The notes beneath the pieces are model-generated. The model did not search any database, had not been told where the DNA came from, and saw only the letters and a list, made by a program, of their open reading frames with translations. A program made the translations under genes and the position numbers. A DNA stretch of 64,000 nt from Azophilus sp965221465 (GTDB taxonomy: Bacteria > Pseudomonadota > Gammaproteobacteria > Pseudomonadales > Azotimanducaceae): the NCBI GenBank assembly GCA_965221465.1, contig OZ244892.1, positions 3,286,001 through 3,350,000 of the forward strand, read 5' to 3'. Every line of letters begins with the position of its first letter. Positions within the stretch are counted from its first letter, which is position 1. Shown one piece after another: positions 27,049 to 35,875 of the stretch.

Positions 27049-27228
27049 CGGAGCACCTATACCACTTCTCGTGGGATAATCCAGCGCGACCGGCCGCCAG
27101 CCCCACTTGTTCGTGAAACAGCTTGTTCGTGAATGCGTGCGGCTGGGCATCGGAGAAGCCATGATTCCATCGCGGGCATCGTCGCCTGCTATATTCTCGC
27201 CGTTTTCCCAACTTCATGGCTGATCGAA

Positions 27229-28071
27229 ATGACGACAACACTGGCCGACCCCCTCTCCGATGACCTGGTATCCGAACTGGTGGCGGTCACGCGTCGGGCC
27301 GGAGCAGCGATTCTTGAAGTCTACGACTCCGATTTCGAGGTCGAGCAGAAGTCGGACGCATCGCCCCTTACCCAGGCCGACCTCGCCGCCCACGACGTCA
27401 TCGCAGCGGCCCTTCGCGAATTGACGCCGGAGGTTCCCCTGATTTCGGAGGAATCGGACCGGCCGCCCTACAGCGAGCGGCAGCATTGGCGCCGGTACTG
27501 GTTGGTCGACCCCCTCGACGGGACCCGTGAATTCGTCGACAGGAACGGGCAGTTCACCGTCAACATCGCCTTGATCGAAGATGGCATGCCCCGCTTCGGC
27601 CTGGTCGGTGTGCCCACCCGCGGGCAGGTCTTTGTCGGGCATGTTGCCGCCGGACGCGCCGAATGCCACGAAGAGGGCTCGGTGCGGAAAATCGCCGGCC
27701 GCCCGATGGCGCCCGACCGACCGGTCACGGTAGTGGCCAGCCGCAGTCACGGCAACAAACGGCTGGAACGCTATCTGGAGTCGTTGGCCGCGGCATTTCC
27801 CGGTGTCGAGCGCCGCGGCGTCGGCAGTTCGCTGAAGCTCTGCATGCTTGCCGAAGGCGGGGCGGATCTTTACCCCCGGCTGGGGCCGACATCCGAATGG
27901 GACATCGCCGCCGCCCACGCCGTGCTTGCAGCCGCGGGCGGGGCCGTCCGGCAGCTGGGCGGGCAGCCGATCACCTACAACAAACCGGATATCCTGAATC
28001 CGGACTTCATTGCCGTGGCCGATGCAACCTTCCCGTGGGACGATCGGCTGAAAGCCTCCAACCGCTTGTAA
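27229..28071 (+). CDS. cysQ: 3'(2'),5'-bisphosphate nucleotidase
   Basis: The 280-residue enzyme hydrolyses 3'-phosphoadenosine 5'-phosphate, a by-product of sulfate assimilation and sulfation. Inositol-monophosphatase-like metal motifs are visible: PLISEESD (70-77), DPLDGTREF (94-102) and GPTSEWDIAAAHAVL. The ATG at MTTTLADPL is chosen because it matches CysQ length. A frame 32 codons longer reads through the promoter region. The gene stands alone. Confidence 0.92.
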   Translation: MTTTLADPLSDDLVSELVAVTRRAGAAILEVYDSDFEVEQKSDASPLTQADLAAHDVIAAALRELTPEVPLISEESDRPPYSERQHWRRYWLVDPLDGTREFVDRNGQFTVNIALIEDGMPRFGLVGVPTRGQVFVGHVAAGRAECHEEGSVRKIAGRPMAPDRPVTVVASRSHGNKRLERYLESLAAAFPGVERRGVGSSLKLCMLAEGGADLYPRLGPTSEWDIAAAHAVLAAAGGAVRQLGGQPITYNKPDILNPDFIAVADATFPWDDRLKASNRL

Positions 28072-28140
28072 TTCAAGAAAAATCAGCCCCGAGAACGACT
28101 CGTTCGAACGCGGAATTGGGGGGTGACGAGGGTGGCCTCA

Positions 28141-28217
28141 ACTAGCCGGCGCTACATGGTCGTGCGTTCGCCCTGCCGAAGAGAAATACACTGTATTTAC
28201 ATACAGCGCCGACTAGT
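28141..28217. repeat. 77-bp inverted-repeat element with an internal LexA-like box
   Basis: ACTAGCCGGCGCT (28141-28153) and AGCGCCGACTAGT (28205-28217) are inverted repeats with one mismatch. Just inside the right arm is CTGTATTTACATACAG (28191-28206), which matches the gammaproteobacterial LexA consensus CTGT-N8-ACAG. The only reading frame just downstream is 15 codons from 28231. The whole cysQ-P450 gap, 28072-28541, contains no gene, so the SOS-like site appears to control nothing intact. Confidence 0.55.
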
Positions 28218-28541
28218 GAGGCTTCCTAGAATGCCGAAAAATCGGAGAGAAAAAAAGGCGATTTCCGGCCCCTCGTGAAGGCCCTGGAGAAATCCCAAGT
28301 GACATCAAGAAGTTAGGCTGAACGATTCCATACTTCTTTCACTTTCTGCGATTTCATGCAATTTTTTCCTGGCAGGCGGCCCGGCGGCCACCCCGGTCAA
28401 CCGCACTACGACCCCTGTGGGCGTCACGGCGACTGCGCCCGGGTTCAACCTGCCGAAGACCGCACGTCGTCGGTCGCTCTCCGGCCCAGCCCCTGTGTCG
28501 AGCGACCCCGATTCGAGACTCGCTTCAACCCGCATCCCGGT

Positions 28542-29750
28542 TCACCAGCTTGCCGGCAGTGAAACCACGCCGCGCAGGGTGATGGTGCGTTTCCAGTCGG
28601 GGTGTTCGATGTCGTCGAGGGCGAGTTCGGGCAAGCGGCGGAACAGCACCGTCAGTGCTTCAGCCACCTCCAGCCGTGCGAGCTGCGCACCGAGACAATA
28701 GTGCACACCGCCGCCGAACGAGAGCGGCCGGATACCTTCGCGGGCGATGTCGAATTCGTCCGGCCGGTCGAAAACCGCCGGGTCGCGATTGGCCGCGGCG
28801 AGCAGGGCGATGACCTGAGTGCCCCTGGCAATGGTCATGCCGGCGAATTCCATGTCGGCAAGGGCACCCCGTCCGGTGAGCTGCACGGAACTGTCGTAGC
28901 GCAGGAATTCCTCCACGGCCTGGGGCATGAGGCCCGGTTCTCGCTTCAACAGCGCGAGCTGCTCCGGGTTGCGGTACAGGGCAAGCAGTGCGTTGCCCAT
29001 CAGGTTGACGGTGGTTTCGTGCCCCGCAGCGAACAGCAACTGGATGTTGGCGGTTAGTTCCTCCCGGGTGAGCTTGCCATGGTCCGTTTCGCTCTCCACC
29101 AGGGCGGTAATCAGGTCGTCCCGGGGATTGCTGCGCCGTTCGTCGCAGAGCCCCTGAAAATACGCCTGGCTTTCCAGCATGCCCCGGTTCGCGTCCTCGA
29201 GTTCCTCGGGTGTCATGGGCGTCGGGTCGATCAGCCGGCCACGCACCCGGCCACCGCCGACAAACTGCTCGCGGTCACGCTCCGGGATGCCGAGCAGGTC
29301 GCAGATGACAATGACCGGCAACGGGTGCAGGAACAGGCTGACCAGGTCGCCCCGCCCCGCATCGGCAAAGCGATCTACCAGATTCTCGGCAATGACCGCG
29401 ATGCGCCCGCGCATGGCTTCGACGCGGCGCGCATCGAAGGCCTTGACGACCAGCCCGCGCAGCCGCGTGTGATCCGGCGGGTTCTGAAACAGCATCATGT
29501 GCCGCAGGTTGTCGATGGCGGGGCTGGCGCGGCGCGCGGCGAGTTGTTCCTCGGTCATGCGCGGGTCTTCGATGTGGCCGAGTTGCCGGTGACGCACGAG
29601 CGCCTGGCAGAGTTCGTAGCTGGACACCACCAGCAGGTTCTGCTCCGGCAGGTGCAGCGCGGGGCTGGTCTCCCGCAGTTGCCGGTACAGCGGATAGGGG
29701 TTGGCAACGATCTCCGGCGTGAAGATGGTTTCGAAGCTGAATTCAGGCAC
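28542..29750 (-). CDS. Cytochrome P450
   Basis: The 402-residue soluble P450 has the haem-binding loop SFGGGVHYCLGAQLA with ligand C352, the I-helix oxygen-activation motif FAAGHETTVN, and the K-helix EEFLRYDSSVQ, where the family ExxR appears as EFLR. No membrane anchor is present, as is normal for bacterial class I enzymes, which need ferredoxin and a reductase. No redox partner gene is adjacent. It resembles CYP107/CYP123-like hydroxylases, but the substrate is unknown. It ends facing the gene-free cysQ gap and starts 3 bases from the end of the Uma2 gene upstream. Confidence 0.93.
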   Translation of the reverse strand: MPEFSFETIFTPEIVANPYPLYRQLRETSPALHLPEQNLLVVSSYELCQALVRHRQLGHIEDPRMTEEQLAARRASPAIDNLRHMMLFQNPPDHTRLRGLVVKAFDARRVEAMRGRIAVIAENLVDRFADAGRGDLVSLFLHPLPVIVICDLLGIPERDREQFVGGGRVRGRLIDPTPMTPEELEDANRGMLESQAYFQGLCDERRSNPRDDLITALVESETDHGKLTREELTANIQLLFAAGHETTVNLMGNALLALYRNPEQLALLKREPGLMPQAVEEFLRYDSSVQLTGRGALADMEFAGMTIARGTQVIALLAAANRDPAVFDRPDEFDIAREGIRPLSFGGGVHYCLGAQLARLEVAEALTVLFRRLPELALDDIEHPDWKRTITLRGVVSLPASW

Positions 29751-29753
29751 GGC

Positions 29754-30452
29754 TCACCCTCCTGTATGCGGGCCGGTTTTCGATTGCATCGGGTCGTCGA
29801 ATACCTCCCCCACATCCACGGAAAAGCCGCTCAGCAGAACCGAATCCGCACGCTGGCCGCGACGGAATCGGCCGTGTTCGGTGTAGTTGTCGTCCTCGAG
29901 CACCAGCACGGTCACGGTCTCGTCCATCGGGTCGACGACCCAGTATTCCAGAATGCGCGCTTCCGCATAGTCCTGCGGCTTGCTGCGGATGTCCCGGTCC
30001 GGGTCGTCCGGGCTGACTACCTCGATGACGAGATCCGCCCCGAGCCAGAAGTCGTTTCGGCGGCGGCCATCGTTTGCATCGCACATGAACAGCAGGTCGG
30101 GCTCCCTGAACTTGCCGTCGCGAATTCGCATGCGCAACGGCGAGTATCTGAGCGCTCCACCGAGTTTCTGCTCGTAGGGCAACAGCGCCAGAAAAAGGAA
30201 TTTGGAAATCGCCTGGTGACGATCGGTCGGCATGGACAAGACCTCGATACAACCATCCGTGAACTCGATCAGGACCTGGGTATGCTCGGTCAGCCTCAGG
30301 TACTGGTCCTGAGTCCAGAGCCCGTTCAAGGGTGCGAGGTCGATCGCCGCGCCGTTCTCGCAGGTGACAACACCCAGTTCGCCGTTGCGCGTTTCCGGGT
30401 TCCGGGGCTTGCCCGGTCTGGGGTTCGAGGCAGTGTTGGTGTGCATGATCAA
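29754..30452 (-). CDS. Uma2-family (DUF820) restriction-endonuclease-like protein
   Basis: The 232-residue protein has the PD-(D/E)xK-type core of the Uma2/DUF820 family: IEFTDGCIEVL, HQAISKFLF, REPDLLFM, and DLVIEVVSPDDPDRD followed by K and YAEARILEYWVVDP. The family is abundant in cyanobacteria and scattered in proteobacteria, usually with no known role. The gene is immediately upstream of the P450 on the same strand and divergent from the mutase. Its N-terminal 40 residues are low complexity, and the true start may be internal. Confidence 0.85.
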   Translation of the reverse strand: MIMHTNTASNPRPGKPRNPETRNGELGVVTCENGAAIDLAPLNGLWTQDQYLRLTEHTQVLIEFTDGCIEVLSMPTDRHQAISKFLFLALLPYEQKLGGALRYSPLRMRIRDGKFREPDLLFMCDANDGRRRNDFWLGADLVIEVVSPDDPDRDIRSKPQDYAEARILEYWVVDPMDETVTVLVLEDDNYTEHGRFRRGQRADSVLLSGFSVDVGEVFDDPMQSKTGPHTGG

Positions 30453-30596
30453 ACCAGCCGACAGTCTTCATTGTGGAGTGGCGAAGAAGCCTGTCAAGGG
30501 GCGATGTTCCATCCGGGGGTGTGCGATTTCGCCGCGCCGAACGGCAATCTCCGCCGCCTTGTTACAATGGCCCCAAGCACGCAATCGCAGGCGCTC

Positions 30597-32735
30597 ATGA
30601 CAAACGCAGACAAGGCGGCGTGGGACGAACTCGCCCAACGGGAACTCCGCGGCAAGCCCCTGGAAGACCTCACCTGGCTGAGCCCCGAGGGCATCCCCAT
30701 CAAGCCGTTGTACACGCTGGAAGACCTGGAGAATCTCCAGCATCTGGACACCCTGCCCGGGTTCGAGCCGTTCGTGCGCGGTCCGCGCGCCACCATGTAC
30801 ACCAACCGCCCATGGACCATCCGCCAGTACGCCGGTTTTTCCACCGCTCAGGAATCGAACCGCTTCTACCGGGACAACCTGGCGGCCGGGCAGAAGGGCC
30901 TTTCTGTCGCCTTCGACCTCGCCACGCACCGCGGCTACGACTCGGACCACCCCCGGGTGCGCGGCGACGTTGGCAAGGCAGGGGTTGCCATCGATTCCGT
31001 CGAGGACATGAAGATTCTCTTCGACGGCATACCCCTGGATGCGATGAGCGTCTCCATGACGATGAACGGCGCCGTGCTGCCCGTTCTGGCCGGGTACATC
31101 GTCGCCGCAGAGGAACAGGGCGTCGCCGCCGGGGCCCTCTCAGGCACCATCCAGAACGACATCCTCAAGGAATTCATGGTGCGCAACACCTACATCTACC
31201 CGCCCGCGGAGAGCATGCGCATCGTCGCCGACATCATCGGCTTCACCGCCGAGCACATGCCGCGCTTCAATTCGATCTCGATATCCGGCTATCACATGCA
31301 GGAGGCCGGCGCCAACCTGGTGCAGGAACTCGCCTTTACCCTTGCGGACGGCATCGAGTACGTGCGCGCGGCATTGGCCACCGGTATCGACATCGACAAG
31401 TTTGCGCCGCGGCTCTCGTTCTTCTTCTGCATCGGCATCAACTTCTTCATGGAGGTGGCGAAGCTCCGGGCCGCCCGCATCCTCTGGGCGGAACTGATGG
31501 AGCAGTTCAACCCGAAGAATCCCGCCTCCTCCATGCTGCGCACGCATTGCCAGACATCCGGCGTCTCGCTGCAGGAGCAGGACCCGTACAACAACGTGGT
31601 GCGTACCACAATCGAGGCGCTGGCAGCGGTGTTGGGCGGTACCCAGAGCCTGCACACCAATGCGTTCGACGAGGCCATCGCCCTGCCCACGCCCTTCTCG
31701 GCGCGCATCGCCAGAAACACCCAGATCGTCATTGCCGAAGAGTCCCAGGTGACCCGCACCGTCGACCCGCTGGCCGGCAGTTACTACGTCGAGAGCCTGA
31801 CCGCATCGATGGTGGCGGAGGCCCGAAAGCTCATCGACGAGGTGGAGCAACTCGGCGGCATGACACGGGCGGTGATCGACGGCATGCCGAAGCAACGCAT
31901 CGAAGAATCCGCCGCCCGGCGGCAGGCGCGCATCGAGCGAGGCGAGGAAGTCGTCGTCGGGGTGAACAAGTACGTGCTCGAGCAGGACGACTCGAAGGTG
32001 GACGTGCTCGAAGTGGACAACACCCGGGTGCGCGACGGCCAGCTCAGGCTGTTGCGCGAGATACGCGAAAAGCGGGACGAAGCGACGACACAGGCGGCGC
32101 TGAAAAAGCTCACCGAAGCCGCCGAGAACGGCCAGGGCAACCTGCTGCAGCTTGGCATCGAGGCAACCCGGCGCCGGGCCACCGTCGGCGAGATGTCGGC
32201 AGCGCTCGAGAAGGTGTGGGGCCGACACCACGCGGTGGCGCGGGTGACGAAGGGTGTCTATGCCGAAGCGCACCGGAACGGCGAAGACTACCGACGCGTG
32301 GCCGACGAGATCGAGGTGTTCACCGAGTTCGAGGGCCGCCCCCCCAGCATCCTGGTGGTCAAGATGGGCCAGGACGGCCACGACCGCGGCGCCAAGGTGA
32401 TCGCCAACGCCTTCGCCGACCTCGGCTTCGAGGTGCGGGCCGGCGAACTGTTCCAGACGCCCGAGGAAGCGGCCATCGACGTGAGCGAGTGCAACGCTCA
32501 CGTGGTCGGCGTCTCGACGCTGGCAGGCGGCCACAAGACCCTCGTGCCGCAGTTGATCCAGGAACTGAACGCGCTCGGCAAGGAGGATGTCATCGTCGTC
32601 TGTGGCGGCGTCATTCCCAGGCAGGACTACGCGTTTCTGAAGGAAGCTGGCGTCGCCGCGATCTACGGGCCGGGCACCAACATTCCCAACGCAGCCAGCG
32701 ACATCCTGAAGCTCATTCCGGGCAGGAACCGATGA
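30597..32735 (+). CDS. Methylmalonyl-CoA mutase (single-chain, B12-dependent)
   Basis: The 712-residue enzyme converts (R)-methylmalonyl-CoA to succinyl-CoA. The N-terminal catalytic barrel shows RGPRATMYTNRPWTIRQYAGF and the segment GLSVAFDLATHRGYDSDHPR. The C-terminal cobalamin domain has DGHDRGAKV (the DxHxxG motif) and CGGVIPRQDY. The start MTNADKAAWDELAQRELRG matches the family N-terminus. An ATG at 30567 would add 10 residues. Frames extending further upstream overlap the divergent Uma2 and P450 genes and are not coding. The epimerase gene follows after 58 bases. Confidence 0.96.
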   Translation: MTNADKAAWDELAQRELRGKPLEDLTWLSPEGIPIKPLYTLEDLENLQHLDTLPGFEPFVRGPRATMYTNRPWTIRQYAGFSTAQESNRFYRDNLAAGQKGLSVAFDLATHRGYDSDHPRVRGDVGKAGVAIDSVEDMKILFDGIPLDAMSVSMTMNGAVLPVLAGYIVAAEEQGVAAGALSGTIQNDILKEFMVRNTYIYPPAESMRIVADIIGFTAEHMPRFNSISISGYHMQEAGANLVQELAFTLADGIEYVRAALATGIDIDKFAPRLSFFFCIGINFFMEVAKLRAARILWAELMEQFNPKNPASSMLRTHCQTSGVSLQEQDPYNNVVRTTIEALAAVLGGTQSLHTNAFDEAIALPTPFSARIARNTQIVIAEESQVTRTVDPLAGSYYVESLTASMVAEARKLIDEVEQLGGMTRAVIDGMPKQRIEESAARRQARIERGEEVVVGVNKYVLEQDDSKVDVLEVDNTRVRDGQLRLLREIREKRDEATTQAALKKLTEAAENGQGNLLQLGIEATRRRATVGEMSAALEKVWGRHHAVARVTKGVYAEAHRNGEDYRRVADEIEVFTEFEGRPPSILVVKMGQDGHDRGAKVIANAFADLGFEVRAGELFQTPEEAAIDVSECNAHVVGVSTLAGGHKTLVPQLIQELNALGKEDVIVVCGGVIPRQDYAFLKEAGVAAIYGPGTNIPNAASDILKLIPGRNR

Positions 32736-32793
32736 GGCGGTCGCCGTCGGCCGCCCCAGAATCCATAGGCTTCGAACCAAAAGGAAATCCCCG

Positions 32794-33201
32794 ATGATAG
32801 GAAGACTGAATCACGTGGCCATCGTCGTGCCCGACCTCGCCGCCGCGGCCGAGCTCTACAGGACGAGCCTCGGGGCGACGGTATCCGAACCCGTACCGCT
32901 GGCCGACCACGGCGTGACGACCGTGTTCGTGGAATTGCCGAACAGCAAGATCGAATTGCTGCATCCCCTGGGCGAGAACTCGCCGGTGGCCAACTTCCTG
33001 GCCAACAACCCCAGCGGCGGCATGCACCACGTCTGCTACGAGGTGCAGGATCTTACCGCCGCGATCACGCACCTCGAAAGCCAGGGCGCCCGGGTACTCG
33101 GCGACGGCAAGCCCAGAACCGGCGCCCACGGCCTGCCCGTGGTGTTCCTGCACCCGAAAGACTTCTGCGGCACGCTGGTCGAACTCGAAGAGGTTGCCTA
33201 A
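32794..33201 (+). CDS. mce: Methylmalonyl-CoA epimerase
   Basis: The 135-residue vicinal-oxygen-chelate protein racemises (S)- to (R)-methylmalonyl-CoA. Metal ligands are in LNHVAIVV (H7), GGMHHVCYEV, and the C-terminal GTLVELEEV. Length is exactly that of the family. It follows the mutase in the same direction, so the two are co-transcribed and act in consecutive steps after the propionyl-CoA carboxylase encoded at 39.7-43.4 kb. Confidence 0.95.
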   Translation: MIGRLNHVAIVVPDLAAAAELYRTSLGATVSEPVPLADHGVTTVFVELPNSKIELLHPLGENSPVANFLANNPSGGMHHVCYEVQDLTAAITHLESQGARVLGDGKPRTGAHGLPVVFLHPKDFCGTLVELEEVA

Positions 33202-33222
33202 CCCGGCAAGATGCTCACGCCC

Positions 33223-34062
33223 ATGGCTAGCGGACCTTGGACAGATAAAGAAAACGATCGGGTCGTCGCCAGCTACTTTGCAATGCTGGTCGAAGACCTC
33301 GCCGGTCGCCGATACAGCAAGGTCGAGAACAACCGGAAACTGCAGGAACTGACCGGTAGAACGCACGGCTCGATCGAATACAAGTTGCAGAACGTCAGCG
33401 CCGTCCTGCGATTGCTTGGCGAGGTCTGGATACCGGGCTACAAACCCGCAGGGAACTTTCAGCGATCGCTCGTGGATGCGGTGGAGCGCTGGCTGGATGA
33501 GCATCCAGACGACATTGCGAGCCCTCACGTGCACGGAAAAGCGGCCAATCTCCAGGCACTGGAACAGTCCTTGCTCTGGATCGGCCCACCACCCTCCCAC
33601 AGCAACGAACCGCCACCTTCCGAACTCGAGAAGGTTCTACCGAAACTGCTGAAACTCGATCGCGCCGGAAGGGACGAACGAAACCGCAAGCTGGGTTTGG
33701 CCGGCGAGCAGGTGGTGCTGGCCCATGAGCGCCACTGCCTGATGCGCGCCGGTCGCACCGACCTTGCCCAGCGTGTGAGATGGACATCGAAAGATGAGGG
33801 CGACGGGGCAGGATACGATATTTCCAGTTTCTCGCCGCAGGGTCGCAGGCGGCTCATCGAGGTGAAAACTACTTGTGGATGGGAGAGAACGCCGTTTTAT
33901 CTCTCCCGCAACGAGATCGCCATTTCCGAAGAGCGCCGCGACGAGTGGCGCCTGTTGCGGCTCTGGAATTTCGCTCGTGAGCCCAAGGCTTTCGAACTGA
34001 GCCCTCCGCTCGACCTGCATGTGAGGCTCGCTCCTGCGACCTTTCTGGCTAGTTTCAGGTGA
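33223..34062 (+). CDS. Stand-alone DUF3883 (NOV_C) domain protein
   Basis: The 279-residue protein (279 from MASGPWTD, 283 from an ATG four codons earlier) has a helical N-terminal half with GSIEYKLQNVSAVLRLLG. Its C-terminal DUF3883 domain contains GYDISSF, RLIEVKTT and FYLSRNEIAIS, which is the same core as the defence helicase tail at 12851. The D...ExK spacing suggests a restriction-endonuclease fold. It follows the epimerase closely in the same direction although its function looks unrelated. It may be a solitary nuclease or a transferred defence gene. Confidence 0.8.
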   Translation: MASGPWTDKENDRVVASYFAMLVEDLAGRRYSKVENNRKLQELTGRTHGSIEYKLQNVSAVLRLLGEVWIPGYKPAGNFQRSLVDAVERWLDEHPDDIASPHVHGKAANLQALEQSLLWIGPPPSHSNEPPPSELEKVLPKLLKLDRAGRDERNRKLGLAGEQVVLAHERHCLMRAGRTDLAQRVRWTSKDEGDGAGYDISSFSPQGRRRLIEVKTTCGWERTPFYLSRNEIAISEERRDEWRLLRLWNFAREPKAFELSPPLDLHVRLAPATFLASFR

Positions 34063-34534
34063 CTGGGGTGGTTTCGTTATTCGATTGAGAAGCCGTTTCT
34101 TTTACGAGCAAAGCCCGAACCCGTAACTGGTTTCCTTCGTTCTCTAGAACAATCTCGCGACATACGAACATCGCGATGTGTTCCTGATTGCCTTCATGGC
34201 AATCGACGCTGTGGGCGCAAGCATCGCTGCGCCATGGCAATGTTCTGTTCCAATCAGCATCTGCGTAGCTTTGCACGCGCATACGCCTCGTTTAACCACC
34301 CTCAATCATTCATGTCAAACGGGAGTCTCTCCGACTACGGATTACGAAACGAAGCTTAGCGCCTCTGTGTGTCGCCGCCACCGGCTGGCCCAGAGGATTC
34401 CCGTATACCATCGGGTCGAATCGCGCGCATTGCTATCAGCTGATCCGTGGACACAGCCCCCGTATTCTTGGCGCCTCGGTGTTGGGATATATTACGTGTG
34501 TTGGCACTGCCAGTAATGTCGAGAGGCTCGAACG
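34063..34534. other. Gene-poor, AT-richer interval
   Basis: These 470 bases between the DUF3883 gene and the next small gene are less GC-rich than the surroundings. A 75-codon minus-strand frame (34055-34282, ending LLVKETASQSNNETTPVT) overlaps the DUF3883 stop. It has no domain or clear ribosome site, so it is not called. No RNA gene, transposon end or strong hairpin was recognised. Confidence 0.4.
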
Positions 34535-34951
34535 ATGACGGATCTATGCATCAAACGTGACGGCAACGCATTGAAGGCTGTGGAGGGTTTCGCCCGCGAC
34601 TACCCGCATCTGGCCGAAAAAATCAAAGAACTCGGAGCAGTCTTTCTGCACATGGGGGTCGGCCTGCGCGACGGACGCAATGGCGCCAGCAAAACCTATG
34701 ACCTGAGCTTCGTTGACAATCGGCGGAGCTTTGCAACGCTTACTGCAACCCCAGGCAAAAAAGACCGCGCTACCAAAGGCCGCCTGCGAGTACAGGTACG
34801 ATACCAGGGCAAGACCAAGCTTCAAGAATTTCAACGCATCTCAAAAACTGACAAGGCGCGCTGGCACGCGACGCAACTGGCCGGAGGCGACGACATTAAG
34901 CTCCTGCTCGACGGTATACTGATTGGCTTCGCCCACTGGGAACCTGCGTGA
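34535..34951 (+). CDS. Hypothetical protein
   Basis: A 138-residue basic protein beginning MTDLCIKRDGNALKAVEGFA, with GAGG seven bases upstream of the ATG. It contains a beta-rich central part (YDLSFVDNRRSFATLTATP) and a lysine-rich stretch, with no membrane segment or signal. I do not recognise the family. Its placement in an AT-richer patch beside the DUF3883 gene and a transposase scar suggests an accessory gene. The 160 bases after it hold nothing recognisable. Confidence 0.5.
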   Translation: MTDLCIKRDGNALKAVEGFARDYPHLAEKIKELGAVFLHMGVGLRDGRNGASKTYDLSFVDNRRSFATLTATPGKKDRATKGRLRVQVRYQGKTKLQEFQRISKTDKARWHATQLAGGDDIKLLLDGILIGFAHWEPA

Positions 34952-35113
34952 CCGGCACTGATGATCAGGAAACAGCGTCGCAGCTTTTGGCGCAACTCGT
35001 TGTGCGAGACGCCACCTTAGGAGTAAGCCCGGTTGCGTTGAAACCTTCCAGCGATTAAACGGAACTTCACACGACGATTTGTCGGATAGTGTAATCATTT
35101 CAGCGATTTAGCG

Positions 35114-35309
35114 TCATTCAACTTGGATGCGTACTGGGAACATTTTCACCGGGTCGACGTCGAGCAGTTCGAAGGTGCGGCGTTGTAGCGGGGTCGGCTG
35201 TGTGGCCACGGCGAAGCGGTTCTCGCGATTGTCCGGCAGATGCACGGTGTTCAGCGCCAGGGTGGCCAAGTCGTCCAGCAAGGTGGGCAGGCTGTGCACG
35301 GGCAGACAC
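35114..35309 (-). pseudogene. C-terminal scar of an IS4-superfamily (IS1634-like) transposase
   Basis: About 65 codons read LPVHSLPTLLDDLATLALNT...TQPTPLQRRTFELLDVD before a stop. This resembles the tail of IS1634-type transposases, which end with the pattern TxPTPxQRxxxxLLGV. The catalytic domain is absent. The upstream end is cut off exactly where repeat module B begins at about 35310, so the repeat inserted into or recombined with the IS remnant. Confidence 0.5.
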
Positions 35310-35536
35310 TGGGCGGTCGCGAGGGCGTCGACGTTTCGTCGCTGCGGCAAAACGCACCGTCTTGCGCGGCCGCGCGGACCGGAAGCCGGCGCAGACATAC
35401 TCGACAGTATGTCAAACCGGGTGGAGAGCCTTCAGCCGGGGAGCGCGAGGGGATACCCCTCGCAAACGGAACACACGGCCACGCTTACGCGAGTGCATCG
35501 GCGTCCTCAGCAGGACGTTGGTGACGGCTGCGGGCT
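35310..35536 (+). repeat. Dispersed repeat module B, copy 3
   Basis: This nearly full copy lacks only the left terminus. It contains GTCGCGAGGGCGTCGACG, the hairpin CATACTCGACAGTATG (35396-35411), the hairpin GCGAGGGGATACCCCTCGC (35445-35463), CATCGGCGTCC and the right terminus GTTGGTGACGGCTGCGGGCT. It abuts a transposase scar on the left and ends 13 bases from the stop of a small membrane protein gene on the right. Confidence 0.9.
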
Positions 35537-35549
35537 AGTCCAAGTACCC

Positions 35550-35711
35550 TCAAACTGCGAATAAAGTCGCCACCGCAGCCGCCGCGCCAATGACGAGGAC
35601 CACCAAGAAGAGGCCACGGCCATCTTCATCATCAACCTGCCTGCGGCTGACGATGGCGATGGCGGCGAGGAGAATGAGCGCCGGAACGACGAACTGAATG
35701 AGGTAGCGCAT
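35550..35711 (-). CDS. Small two-helix membrane protein (53 residues)
   Basis: This short gene starts MRYLIQFVVPALILLAAIA, has a charged loop SRRQVDDEDGRG, and then a second hydrophobic helix LFLVVLVIGAAAAVATLF before the stop. Two membrane spans and a short acidic loop make a coherent small membrane protein. It is divergent from, and 164 bases away from, a sodium:solute symporter, some of which have tiny membrane partners. That functional link is inference. Confidence 0.6.
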   Translation of the reverse strand: MRYLIQFVVPALILLAAIAIVSRRQVDDEDGRGLFLVVLVIGAAAAVATLFAV

Positions 35712-35875
35712 GGGAAGCCACGAATTGGTTTGGCGTTGCGAGCCTGTCGAAAGTTCCGATTCCCTACGCAGGCGAGCCCTCCGAAGGGGAGGCGATACAT
35801 GTTTGTGAGCATGGCGGCAATCGGCGCCAAGACGAACCGGAGCCGTGTTCGCTCCATTGGCGCAGCGAGGCCGGC

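Noticed and set aside
29079..30596. N-terminal extension of the methylmalonyl-CoA mutase frame
   Set aside because: It overlaps the opposite-strand P450 and Uma2 genes and does not resemble the mutase; the true start is near 30597.
34055..34282. 75-codon minus-strand frame after the DUF3883 gene
   Set aside because: No domain, ribosome site or start preference; it overlaps the neighbouring stop, so it is left as a note only.
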